Source: Elmis aenea
Taxonomy: Eukaryota; Arthropoda; Insecta; Coleoptera; Elmidae
NCBI GenBank assembly: GCA_947652605.1
Contig: OX393580.1
Location: 18,000,159-18,064,158 of the forward strand
Direction: 5' to 3'
DNA: 64,000 bases
Positions 11,521 to 21,906 of the stretch are shown piece after piece. The notes under the pieces were generated by a model that saw nothing but the letters and a program-made list of their open reading frames with translations, did not search any database and was not told the origin of the DNA. A program made the position numbers and the translations under genes. Positions within the stretch are counted from its first letter, which is position 1. The number at the start of each line of letters is the position of its first letter.

Positions 11521-11588
11521 ATCAGTTGGAACTGCATCTGTGCCAATCAAATTTAATGGAAAGACGTCTGGTGCTACAGTCAGTTTCG
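11521..11588 (+). CDS. Candidate internal coding exon (68 bp)
   Basis: A strong acceptor, pyrimidine-rich TTCTGTTTTTCAG, ends at 11520, and a consensus donor GTGAGTG starts at 11589. Between them one frame is open and reads SVGTASVPIKFNGKTSGATV, ending in SF with one base left over. The exon would enter after two codon positions and leave after one. I do not recognise the protein and cannot find its neighbouring exons, so it would belong to a gene with long introns on the plus strand. It lies only 33 bp beyond the end of the ITm element, whose insertion would have been just inside the upstream intron. Chance splice-like sites around an open 68 bp remain possible. Confidence 0.35.
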
Positions 11589-12817
11589 GTGAGTGTTTAA
11601 TTTAATATCTATTTAAATTTTGGCGTCCTGGAACAATAATTAAACCCCATGCAAGGTGCACTAGTTTAATCTTGAATGTATCACTCAATGAAATTAAAAT
11701 CGGTCGCTTCAAACTGCGTTCGCGGACGATATAATCATGCAGCATAGCAAAAAGCATTCAAACTGTAACAAAAAGTTCTTTAGTGTAATATTTCTTAGTT
11801 ACTTTTTGATAAAATCGTTGCGTTTATCTTGAAATTCTATAACGAACTTCTCAAGTGGATTAAATAGATATTTTTAAAGCCGTTGTTATACTGAGTCGAT
11901 CACTTCCAAGAGTCATTTTAAACGTAGTTAAGAACGTAGATGATTATTTTCCCTTCACATGATGCAAATAAATCACAAAACATCAATTTTACATACAAAA
12001 CGGGCCGCCAACAACAAACAGACGAGAAAGTTACGTTTTAGCTCTATTTATCATGATACAGGCTTTGTTGAACATGAATTTATCCTAACAATACAGAGCG
12101 GATACAAGACTGGAGCAGAATCAATCACGATTCAAAAAAAAAGTATAACCTTAATGTGGTATCAGCCGGTATTAGCCTCAGAGATTCTGAAGGTATGAAA
12201 AAGTGGGGAGCAAAAAATATTATGGTTCGTGTAGAAAATAAACTACACGAAACTTCTTGGCGTCGTTAATAATCTTATTTTGTAAACTGTTATATTTCTG
12301 CTCTGTTCTGTGAGGTGTCGTTAGTATTCTGCATGCAACGGGCGCAAAATTTTATGAAACAATCACTATACTAGATGCTCAACTTTTACAATGCAATACA
12401 GTTCGGAGCAGTTGTAATCTAATTTCAGCGAAATATTTTATTTTGTAGATGGTCGGCTGTGGATAACAAAAGAGTCGATAAGTTTAAGTATTCGTTGCCA
12501 AGAACAACGTTGGTAGGCCAATCACATTATGATAAATAAGTTTTTTTACTGGTTTTGTTTACTTTAAAAGTATCACCAGGGCCACAAACAAAAATACTAG
12601 AGACGGTTTTAATACTTACAAGAAATAAATAAGAATCATAGAAATAAAGTTCATAATTAACAATAATCTGCATTACCAAAAACATCCTTGATAGGGAACT
12701 TGCCAAAATAGAATTGCTTCAGATACTTTACGCTGTTTTTTTTTTCATTTAACATAAATTTGTACAAAAAATAATTTTGGAAAATAAAGCACAAGTACCA
12801 ACTTAATTAAGAACTTG
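11589..12817. other. Non-coding stretch (possible intron)
   Basis: No recognised gene. If the 11521-11588 exon is real this would be its downstream intron. An open stretch at 11959-12198 has an ATG but no family motif and is probably chance. Confidence 0.4.
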
Positions 12818-13020
12818 AGTGGCGACGCGACAACCGTGTATACGGCTCCGTCACATCGTAGTAGTTTAAAGTAAGAAATTCAGCTGAAATCATAACAATT
12901 TTGAGAATTGAAGCTTAGCCATTAATATATTTAAAAATAGTTGTGAACTTTCACAACCTTGAAGTGGTTTTGAATTTAATAAAAGACAGACAGGTTTAAA
13001 TATCATTAATAAAAACTTAA

Positions 13021-13992
13021 CCCTCTATGGTACAGCGTATATTTGAATATACATGTATTTGTTTTCTATGCCATTGCCTTTAATGGAGCTCTTTCCACAA
13101 ACGCTGGATGTATGCTTGATTATACAAACGGGTACAACTGCACTTGATAGATTTCGTTCACCGAAAAGTGTTTGATGGTTGTGATTTTTGTTGAGTAGTT
13201 CACTGGTTCTTAAGGTTATGTAGTAGTGAATATATACAAGAAATACGTATGGATTTTATTACTTTACTTTGTAAAAATTAAATTGTAAAAATTATTCCGC
13301 TATTGTCTAGTGTGTGTACATTGCTTTGGCATATTGTGTTATTGAATTTTCATATCGCGTTGCGATTTTCCGCCTGTGCCGCATTTGTATTTTAAAATAT
13401 ACATTGTGCATCTAAGGTATTTTTTTTGTATTATCTCGTGAATTATGGATGCAAAGATTTTTTATGGTGCAAGAAAAGATCCTGTGAAAATTTTACTGCC
13501 AGATGTGGAGAGTGAGGATAGACGTGCTAGCATTGACTGGAATTGCAAAGAAAAATCAACAATCGCTTTATGATTTCAAAGCTGATGTTGCACAAAGTTT
13601 ATGTTGGGATGGTAAAACAAGGAAAAGAGGTCGTCCTTCGAGTACCCAGTCATCATCTGAAAACAAAAGGACCAAGTTTTCTATTCCACCAAATACAGAC
13701 ACTCGACGTGATCGAATAGACCACTGGCCCCAGTATGAACAAAACACTGGAAGGTGTAAGAATGGAAAATGCCAAAAAATTACCAAAGTGAAGTGTACTA
13801 AATGTCAGTGTTACCTGTGTTTTGTGCCAGACCGAAGTTATTTTTGGGAATGTCACACATAATTGTTTTTTAAACTTCTTATACAACCTATAATGTTGTA
13901 GATGTAACAAAATCTTGTCAATAAAGCAATCGTTATATTTCTTATATACCTTATTAAAATTATTTAATTGCACACTGTATATTCAAATATAC
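13021..13992 (+). mobile_element. piggyBac element with the core deleted
   Basis: The left end follows a TTAA target (13017-13020) and begins CCCTCTATGGTACAGCG, a piggyBac-type terminus. Subterminal inverted blocks containing TATATTTGAATATAC occur near 13040 and again near 13977. The right terminus is not certain: I find no matching CATAGAGGG-TTAA, so the right boundary given is approximate. Inside are the N-terminus and C-terminus of a piggyBac transposase (13445-13862) without the catalytic middle. It inserted into the leader of the 12818-16173 retrotransposon. Confidence 0.7.
13445..13862 (+). pseudogene. piggyBac transposase, N- and C-terminal parts only
   Basis: From ATG 13445 the frame reads MDAKIFYGARKDPVKILLPD and continues with an acidic stretch (VESEDRRAS) typical of piggyBac N-termini, ending at TGA 13571-13573. 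In another frame, from about 13560 to 13862, comes the C-terminal end: LYDFKADVAQSLC, a basic linker KRGRPSSTQ, then the Cys-rich finger with RCKNGKCQKITKVKCTKCQC and YLCFVPDRSYFWECHT. About 400 residues including the DDD catalytic core are missing. The finger keeps its Cys and His ligands. The deletion makes the copy non-autonomous and the two parts are out of frame. Confidence 0.8.
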
Positions 13993-14183
13993 CAACATTT
14001 TTTTTCAAAAATACTAATTTTCAAAATTTTTTGAACCTAGATATATCTTTCAAAGTACATCAGTAAAAAAAATACCTTTAGTGACGCCCCACTTTTATGA
14101 AACCCCCTGTATACTTGAAACTAATTTTAAAACATGCACGTGTAAAAATACTATAAGTTTCATTAAAAACTTTTTTTTATTAA
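13993..14183. other. Junction between two piggyBac derivatives
   Basis: Short AT-rich segment that contains ACCCCCTGTATA near 14102-14113, resembling an isolated ITm-type end. The right boundary of the first piggyBac copy lies somewhere here. Confidence 0.35.
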
Positions 14184-14756
14184 CCTTTAACTAGTCGCGT
14201 GTACTGTGTATACATAACTACTCGCATGGCGCCTCGGAGGCACCATTGGGGTTTTATAACAATATTTTTGACTTAAAGTCTTAAAAATGTGTTAAACTGC
14301 TTTATTCATGAAATATAAGCTAAATCTTAAAAAGAATAACAATGACTAAATAAATTATAAGATATAAAAAATATATATCTGTAGGTATATAAAACATAAC
14401 TGTAAAAACAGTTTTTTTTTTTTTTAATACGAATCAAACATTGGATGCAAAGCATTCACTGCACAATTTTATTGTATGCTCTGAACAAATATTTTTATGG
14501 CATTGCGAACAAATTTGTTGCGAATGTCGATTTTTAGCCCTAGGGCATAAATGATAGCGTTCATGCCGAGTAGCACATAATTGCATTTTACGGACTGTAA
14601 AATAGAGAAATATGAATAATACTATATAATTCGTATTCCTAAAAGTACAATTGAGGAATACATAAACAGATATTAGTGACAAAAAAATTATTAAAAATGT
14701 AACAACGATTTAAAAAACGCTTGGCGCCTCTGCGGCGCCGTGCGACTACTTAAAGG
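14184..14756. mobile_element. piggyBac MITE with TTAA duplication
   Basis: Perfect TTAA target sites at 14180-14183 and 14757-14760 flank terminal repeats CCTTTAACTAGTCGC and its inverted copy with one mismatch. Further inward both sides carry TGGCGCC-containing GC-rich blocks. At 573 bp it is non-autonomous, but unlike an ordinary MITE it retains a piece coding for the transposase C-terminal zinc finger on the minus strand. Confidence 0.85.
14434..14592 (-). pseudogene. piggyBac C-terminal Cys-rich domain
   Basis: The minus strand encodes KMQLCATRHERYHLCPRAKN, then ICSQCHKNICSEHTIKLC and SECFASNV before a stop at 14434. The Cys/His spacing (C-x2-C, C-x2-H, C-x2-C) is that of the piggyBac C-terminal finger, which in active elements binds the transposon ends. 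No upstream transposase remains, and there is no ATG with a good context before the domain. It is clearly a different lineage from the finger at 13740-13862. Confidence 0.75.
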
Positions 14757-14816
14757 TTAAGTTGACATTAAGGTCAATAATGGACTTTATCGCACTAATG
14801 GCGCACCCTGTATATA

Positions 14817-15818
14817 CCGGGTGTAACTGAAATCAGGCTCACCCCCTTTTTTTCTTTAGTTTTGAATTTAGACAAATGAAATTTTAGACATGTAACATTT
14901 GCAAAAAACTGGATTATTTGAACATGGGTACACTTTTGTTTCACTTCCGGTTTCGCGGGAAATGACCATAACTTTGTTATTTTAAATGGAACACCCTGTA
15001 TATTTTTACATTTTTGGAAAGAGGAAACGATTTTGGATACAACTGTACCATTTTGGTTAATTTTTATAACCTCAAATAATTTTTTGACAAAAATAAAGTT
15101 TTTTATTAAGTGTGCCGTGACCCGCGTAAATTAACGCATTAATTAAATTTTATTTTGTCAACAAGTGTCCGAAAAACGGTTTTGTAAAAAAACACAAAAA
15201 AAGCATTTGTTTTGTTGCCATTTGGCATAGTCAACTATGATTATTAGGATATCTTACCAAAATCTTACAATAATTTGAAATTTTTAATGCCTGCTCCTAA
15301 TAAAAATCCAAGTTATTGGTATTGTTGAATTCGCCAGAAAATACTTTATTTAAATAACCGCATGCGCCACCATCGTTCCATTTAAAAAAATTGATTTTTT
15401 GTCAAAAAACCAATTTCGCTACCCTTAAGGTCTATTAAAGCAGCCCAAATGTCAATTAAAATTTACAAAACCGTTTTTCTGACACTTTTTGACATAATAA
15501 AATTCGTTATGCGGGTCACGGCACACTTAATATAAAATTTAATTTTTGTCAAAAAATTATTTGAGGTTATAAAAATTAACCAAAATGGTACAGTTGTATC
15601 CAAAATCGTTCCCTCTTTCCAAAAATGTAAAAATATACAGGGTGTTCCATTTAAAATAACAAAGTTATGGCCATTTCCGGCGAAACCGGAAGTGGAACGA
15701 AAGTGTACCTATGTTCAAATAATCCAGTTTTTTGCAATGTTACATGTCTAAAATATCATTTGTCTAAATTCAAAACTAAAGAAAAAAAGGGGGTGAGCCT
15801 GATTTCAGTTACACCCGG
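14817..15818. mobile_element. TA-flanked foldback element (CCGGGTG ends)
   Basis: The left end, CCGGGTGTAACTGAAATCAG after TA, is mirrored at the right end before TA 15819-15820. Pairing continues through nearly the whole element: GTGCCGTGACCCGCG near 15110 and its inverse near 15515, and a ring of GGAACACCCTGTATATTTTT near 14990 with its inverse near 15635. It is therefore a long palindrome of about 500-bp arms. The left flank is itself an element end, GCACCCTGTATA. No coding capacity. It shares internal modules with 21907-24185 and 33485-34837. Confidence 0.85.
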
Positions 15819-16173
15819 TATATGGGATGAAGTTGAACAGAAATTGGCTAGAAAGGAAAATAAACACTCTGATTCAAAAAACTAACAAGTAAGTTTAAGG
15901 ATGAGGTAATCTGGAATTCCCACTTGATTACCTCAAACGGAAACATTAGGAATGGAAAATGCAGATAGAGAGAAAAAGAAATAGAGGAAGACCAAGAATA
16001 AAATGGGAAAAGAAGTGAGGAAGAGACTAAAAGAAAAAGGAGTCAGCTGGAGAGATGTGCCACAATTAGCTAAAGATAGGCAGGAGTGGAGAAACGTAAC
16101 ACAGAAATAGAAAAGCATACCTCGACACCGAAAGGTACAAGAAGAACCGATTAAGAAGAAGAAGAAGAAGAAG

Positions 16174-17659
16174 AACTTATACATGAACTTATTTTGGTTT
16201 CTCGATATCCTCAATAATTTTAGTTGAAAAAATGTAATTTTTTTGCCACCAACATAATTTTTATTGCCCAGGAACCCATTTTAATTTAAATTAAACACAA
16301 CCTTTCCAAAACATTATTTTCATAATACCTAACCCTTTTTTTTAATTATTGGCCTGTTTTTTGTTTTTAGTCTCCGCTTTTACTAAACATTTTTAAAGCT
16401 TTTCAACTTGGTAGCTTTTGCCAAAAAAACAATTTTACATCATACCCTTGTTTAATAGTAAAACTGAATAAAATGAGAAAATATTCTCATTATACAAAAA
16501 CAAAAGTTGTGAAAAGTTATGAAAGGTCAACTAGAACGAATTTGGAAAATTTTTAATGCTTTTCGTTAAATGGAAGCCAAAAATTTATTTTTTGGACGTG
16601 ACCTCAAATTTTTGTCCATCCGCTAAGCTTAAAGCATCCAGCATAATTTTTTTAAACAAATATTTAAATTTCTCGTTGTTCCTAATTTTGCCAGATGAGT
16701 TACAACGATCAAACTTTTCTCATTTTTTTTTGCCTTACACGAGTGGTATCAATTCAGATTTATTCGAATTCATTGCTGTTAGTAAATGCTTTTTATTTTC
16801 TGAACGTGATTTGAATATTCCAACAAAAAGGGATTCCACTTTTTTAACTTCACCGGATTTAATTTTCCAGAAATTGCTAGTATTTTATAAGAGTCTCGAA
16901 ATGAGCCACTCTCGGAATACTCATTAAACGGCTTCCATCATTCATATTCAAATTTGTGCTAACTAAATTGAAACCTGCTATTTGAATGTATAAAAGGGAG
17001 AGATCTTTCGAGCAAAAATTAAAATTGTACAATACTGGTGTCGTAACGTGATAATTTTTTATCTTTTCTTGGAAAACAATGTTGGTTAGGTGTTCTGCAC
17101 TATTTGAATTTCTAATAGAATTCTGTTATGTCCATTCAAACAAATTGAGAACAAATTATTAGTGGTCTGTGTTTGAAGTTCTAAAACCATTTTCTTTGTT
17201 TAAAAAGTTCATAGCTTTGCACATTTTTAATTGTAAATTAACACATTAAAATGGTTTTTATCACACTGGTGTTCGATTATTATTCATAAAGATCTCTATT
17301 GCAAAGATCAATTTTCTAACAGTTTCTTAAATACTTCTACGAACACAGTATTAAAAACATCAGCAATATTTCTTCGTCAACAGTTGTAACTGGCAACATT
17401 TACCTCTGACATTGCTAAAGCATCCTATATTTTCTGTTACTGCGTCCAATATTTGGAAGTATTTTATCTATTGTGTCGTAAATTACTCTTTCAGTTACGA
17501 TTTTTATTATTTTTCAATCGAAATTGATCAAATCGGCCATGAGCGTAAGTACTGGACATTTTTACGACGTTATTAACTCAGATAAACTGAAAATTCAGGT
17601 CGTAAATAAGGATGGGTATTGTTAAATTATTGTTAGCAAAAATTTTACTTGTTAGTGTA
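16174..17659. other. Non-coding stretch
   Basis: No recognised gene. An ATG-started open stretch at 16556-16927 (123 codons) has no motif I know, and no supporting features. No inverted-repeat pair found. Confidence 0.4.
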
Positions 17660-18245
17660 TTCTAACATCCCTTTTCCATGGGACACTGTTGCTATCTCCG
17701 TAAATAATGAAAATACAAGGTTGGTCTAATGGGACAAAAGTTAGCTATTTAGGAGTGTACTTTAAACAAGATCTTGTTTTGTTTAAAAATTCCATGGCTT
17801 TCGTGATATAACGAAAAACCGAAATCGATCAAAATTTTTAAACTTAAATATCTCGGCTATTGTTGCGAATACACAAAAACGCCAAAGGAAAAATGTTTTG
17901 CAGATTTTGTTTGCTATAAGATGGCGATAGTCATATTTTAATTTATAAATTACCGTGCGATATATTTGACAAAACAACTTTTTTTTAATGGCAGTCGTAG
18001 TAGGCTATGACTTAGATCTAAAGATTATTTTTTTCGCAACAATAGCCGAGAGATATTTAAGTTTCAAATGTTGTTCGATTTCGGTTTTTTCGTCATATCA
18101 CGCAAGCCATGGAATTTTTAAACAAAACAAGATCTTGTTTAAAATACACTCCTAAATAGCTAACTTTAGTCCCATTTAACCAACCTTGTATTTTCATTAT
18201 TTACGGAGATAGCAATAGTGTTCCATGGAAAAGTGAAACACCCTG
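17660..18245. mobile_element. Short foldback element with eroded left end
   Basis: The right end CACCCTG-TA at 18239-18247 is a typical ITm-type terminus. The arms mirror each other: ATTTACGGAGATAGCAATAG near 18205 pairs with its inverse near 17690, and AAACAAGATCTTGTTT occurs in both arms. The terminal 15 bp on the left have decayed. No coding sequence. Length is about 590 bp. Confidence 0.75.
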
Positions 18246-19248
18246 TATATGATAGTGAATATAAAACATTTATAACAAAAAAAAAACTTTTTTATGTATT
18301 AAATCGCGTAGGAAAATCTAGTCGATACAAATAAACACATGAAGTTTCTAAATACATTTATCTCATATTTTTTGCAATTGTCTTGTGCTTTTCGATATTC
18401 CTTTTAGTCCTTGATTATGTTGACTTTTGAAACCTTTAACCATTGGCTCATACAAAAAACAGATTGAGCAGGCACGTAATTTACAACAAAACTGGCTCTT
18501 CATTAAGCTGTGGTTTCTGCCGACAACAATATATAAGAAGTTGCGTCACACAGACTCACGCATTTACGCAATATTACCCGAAACATATCGTTTTAGTTTA
18601 GTATCATTAATTTCTCAGTGGTTTGATTACAACATGGCATGGTATGGGGTGCAAATTTGCCTTAACATGAGCCTCCAGGAAGCCTCCGTTGTTACTAACG
18701 CTAAATTCATCCCTATCTCATTGACTACCAAGTAGAGGACGCATATACAACATCCCAAGGATCAGTAATTAACATGCGTTTATGCGGATTGTTTGCCAAA
18801 CGACGTACAATCGCAAACGCTAATGATGTATCCAACCCATAACTTTAATTATATGCTTAGAAGTTTGCTAGACCCTACCAAGTAGCTGTAATTAAGAGAA
18901 ATGCTCGCTGCATATGTGGGGTACCAATACTTTCCACAGCCACTGCATGTACGCGTTTAAGATAATTACGCCTAAGCGATATTACCTAACAGTTATTAGC
19001 CGAAAGGGGCGTTACGCCACTCTAACAAATGAAAAGCGTTTACCGCCAGTGTATTTAGTGCTAGTTTGTAAATTAGTGCTACGGGATGCGCTATAAGTTT
19101 ACACAGATTTTACTAGTGGGTAATAAACAATAATTGTAGCTAAACCGTCGCTATTTTATAAATAATGTTTACTCTAGTAAATTAAAACATTTTACTATAT
19201 CAATTGCCAAAATGACGTTTAGTAACCGAACCTCACCTAAACTACTCA
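18246..19248. other. Unassigned stretch with a GC-richer patch
   Basis: The part from about 18430 to 19100 is less AT-rich than its surroundings and has two open stretches (18427-18735 and 18914-19096). Neither begins with a well-placed ATG nor shows a family motif I trust. It could be old coding or imported sequence, but I cannot name it. Confidence 0.35.
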
Positions 19249-19340
19249 GGGTCAGATCTAGGGGGGCGCGAGCAGGGCAATTGCCCAGAGCGGCAAATTT
19301 GGGGGCGGCAAAATTGGTAGAAAGAGAAAATAAAAATCAA
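19249..19340 (+). mobile_element. Single hAT-like end
   Basis: CAGGGTCAGATCTAGGGGGG starts at about 19249 and is followed by GC-rich sequence (GGGGGCGGC) typical of a hAT terminus. No matching right end was found, so only a fragment is claimed. Confidence 0.35.
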
Positions 19341-19521
19341 TAAAAACCAATATAAAATCAGAGTATGTATACACAAATACATCAGAGTATTATTGTACTT
19401 GTGAGTTGGTACAATAATAGTTCTTCAATGGTAAAGCGAAGGACGAGTTTTAAGTTAATCATTCCACTTTGAAACTTATTTTCATTTAAATTTTCTTACA
19501 AATGTCACTATGCTTTACATA

Positions 19522-20973
19522 CAGGGTTCACTGAAAGGACTTTACCATAAGGACATAAGGTGGCCATTCGTCCCCAATTTTCGGGGAGGACAGTCCCCGA
19601 AGCAAGACTCAAGTCCCGGATTATTTTTTTCCCCGAGTTACATAATTTTCTCATACATTTTTAAAATAATTAATGTAAGCTATCGTACCGCATTGTTGCA
19701 AAATTTTGCAAATGTGATAGTCTGACAACATCGTAATAGTGTAACCGCTCATTGGATACGAAAATTGGAGTGGGAGGAAGTTTCAAATGGTCAAAAATAT
19801 CCGAGTTTTTACTTTACGTTTTTTTTTTGAATTTTGCATGATTTCCACGAAACTTGGTGAAGGTTTTTTTTCATAACCCTTGGTTAGTGTCCCCGAAACT
19901 TCGGACAAAAAAAAATGGACACCTTAGTTTACCATGCAAAATTAATTAGTTGCAAATGTTGGCTCCCCTGATTATTTTACGACAAAAGTGTAAACATAAA
20001 AGTTGTTCAGAATCAAAAACAACGTAAGATTTTTCACTTGCATTTTCAATTTGGTTAGGATTTCCGCTTCATTTAGATAAACTTAAAAAATATCGCGGGA
20101 GTCTGGTTTCCTATAGCTTTATATGGATTTTATGCAACTTAACAATATGCATCTTAAACTGAAGGTTCCCATAGCAAAATCATCCTATGAACTCGAATTT
20201 CAGATATTCGAAGTATTGCAGTGTTTCCACTTATGAAATTTGAAAAATTTGCGTTTTTAATTTTTTTTTTTTAATGCGTAAAACTTGATAGCTTCCTTAT
20301 TTATTATCATATTTCGGCGATTTTTGTAAATTATTTTTTTCGATTGGCCAAATTGCACTGTGAAAAATTATTTTTCACAAGATTTAATAACTGTGAAATA
20401 ACTTTAAGATGCGACCTCGTAAATTCTGGAAAGCGCGTGTAACGTAAAATGTCACATATGAGGACTTTTTTAGTTTTTATAAATAGGTCACTACTATATC
20501 GAGACGAAGTTGTAACAAAATATTAACGAAGTTTTTGCAACAAACAGTACTCAGATATATTTGTCTTTGTGGCGTACGGACGTGTACAGTTTTTTAAACA
20601 CTGTTATTTTCCGAATAATAATGCCAACAGCACTTTTAAAATTTAGATCAAAATAAACTTACCTTCTTGCAAGATATAATAGCGTATTTATTTCCTACTT
20701 CATATTTATTTAATAAAAATTTTAAATAATTGTAGAAAAGTGAAAAATGCTTATAAAAATTTAAAAATTGTGCCAATTATCTGATGGTAACGCATGGAAG
20801 CCAAAATTCTAACCAAATTAAAAATGCCAGTGAATAATCTTACGTAGTTTTGATTATGAAAAACTTTTATGTTTACACTCTATTTTGTCTTAAAATAATC
20901 AGGGGAGCCAATATTTGCAAATATTTAATTTTGCATGGTAAAGCCCTTTGTACGATATTTTCAGTTCACCCTG
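19522..20973. mobile_element. TA-flanked foldback element (CAGGGTTCACTGAAA ends)
   Basis: The left end, CAGGGTTCACTGAAA after TA, is answered by TTTTCAGTTCACCCTG before TA at 20974-20975. The arms also share TGGCTCCCCTGATTATTTTA near 19962 and its inverse near 20895, and AAAAGT with TTTATGTTTACACT. The left arm is interrupted by the small hAT element 19548-19926, which explains why the arms are unequal. No coding sequence is seen. Confidence 0.8.
19548..19926. mobile_element. hAT-like MITE inside a foldback arm
   Basis: The right end reads TGTCCATTTTTTTTTG in reverse, preceded by TAAGG. The left end reads TAAGGACATAAGGTGGCCAT, with the same TAAGGTG-CCAT signature. Flanks are CTTTACCA at 19540-19547 and GTTTACCA at 19927-19934, an 8-bp duplication with one mismatch. 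It splits the arm of the 19522-20973 foldback, so it is younger. GTCCCCGAA blocks recur near both ends. No coding capacity at 379 bp. Confidence 0.65.
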
Positions 20974-20975
20974 TA

Positions 20976-21259
20976 TATTTTGATATATGGAATAACAATA
21001 AATAATTTGAATTTCTCTCGCGAAACAGTTCCTCCGAAAACAGTAAAATATTTGGTGTTTACGTTTTTTTTTAATTTTTTTTTTTTTAATTAAGTGTAGT
21101 CTTACTCCTACTTATATATTTCATTTTGTTATGTCACTGTTTTTTTACGAATTAATTTTTTTTATGAAACAAAAAACTTGTTATTCAACAAATACCTGCA
21201 AAAATTACACTCACTGTCAAAAATTATTTTTAAAAATAGTTATTTATGTATCAAGGCCA
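20976..21259. other. Short AT-rich spacer
   Basis: Sequence between a foldback and the hairpin pair. Only poly-T and poly-A runs are seen. Confidence 0.4.
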
Positions 21260-21261
21260 AA

Positions 21262-21556
21262 AAGTGTAACTTTTTCGGCCGCGTCTGGTTTGCTGGCCGA
21301 GACGTAGTCGAGGCCAGCTAACAGACAAGACCGAAAAAGTACGTTTTGACCGAGGTGCATATTACATTTTTTGTGCGATCGAATAGAAAACAATTTAAAT
21401 TTTTAGTAATTTTCAAAATTATAGGTTAGAAACTACGTGACATTCTGTCACTGACAGATGACGGCGTATGTACTGCATTACCGGCCCTCTCCTTAGCAAC
21501 GGCCGTAAAAGTTACTTTTTCGGCCGTTGCTAAGGATAGGGCCGGTAATGCAGTAC
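21262..21556. repeat. Pair of strong hairpins sharing TACTTTTTCGGCCG
   Basis: The second hairpin is nearly perfect: 21470-21505 pairs with 21521-21556, a 36-bp stem with one mismatch and a 15-bp loop. Its stem contains TACCGGCCCT and TTAGCAACGGCCG. The first, at about 21266-21342, is an imperfect stem of about 30 bp around GCTGGCC. Both contain TTACTTTTTCGGCCG or a close variant. It may be a small foldback element or the paired ends of a decayed one. No gene is associated. Confidence 0.75.
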
Positions 21557-21560
21557 TTTA

Positions 21561-21906
21561 TGGTTGCTAACAAGTCCGTCAAACAGCTGTTTCTAGTACG
21601 CGCACAAAAAAGTAATTTATAATTAAATATAAAGGCCGGCAAAAATCATATTTACCCAGAGCGGCGGAAAAGCTAAATCGGACCTGATAACTACTAAAAT
21701 TGCGATTAGTGTGCCCAATACAAGTATAAGAACCATTGTCGTAGCGATTTTTTTTCTTAGCAACCTTTTTACAACCGCTTTCCAAAATAGTTACAAAAAT
21801 CAATTAACCAACCATAACTTCTCTACTACTAGCTTTACAAAAATAAATCAATCGCCATATTATTAAGAAAAGTAAACACTTTAATTTTTAAAATTTCACA
21901 AATATA
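21561..21906. other. Spacer with no recognised feature
   Basis: No gene. Contains CCCAGAGCGGCGG near 21656, which resembles part of the single hAT end at 19249 and may be a remnant of the same family. Confidence 0.35.

Larger units (their letters stand above)
12818..16173 (+). mobile_element. Non-LTR retrotransposon copy split by DNA transposons
   Basis: The 5' leader (12818-13020) matches the leader of the copy at 51346: GGCGACGCGACAACCGTGTA, then CGGCTCCGTCACATCG and a shared 150-bp continuation. The 3' part (about 15820-16173) matches that copy from the end of the first reading frame through the tail, ending in an AAG repeat. What lies between is foreign: a piggyBac derivative starting exactly at TTAA 13017-13020, a second piggyBac MITE, and a TA-flanked foldback. 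Compared with the 51-kb copy it also lacks the endonuclease fragment. The tail encodes GRPRIKWEK and GVSWRDVPQLA as decayed pieces. It is a dead copy used as a landing pad. Confidence 0.75.

Noticed and set aside
18427..18735. Possible membrane transporter exon (SLISQWFDYNMAWYG)
   Set aside because: It loosely recalls an organic-cation transporter segment, but no second motif, splice site pair or neighbouring exon supports it.
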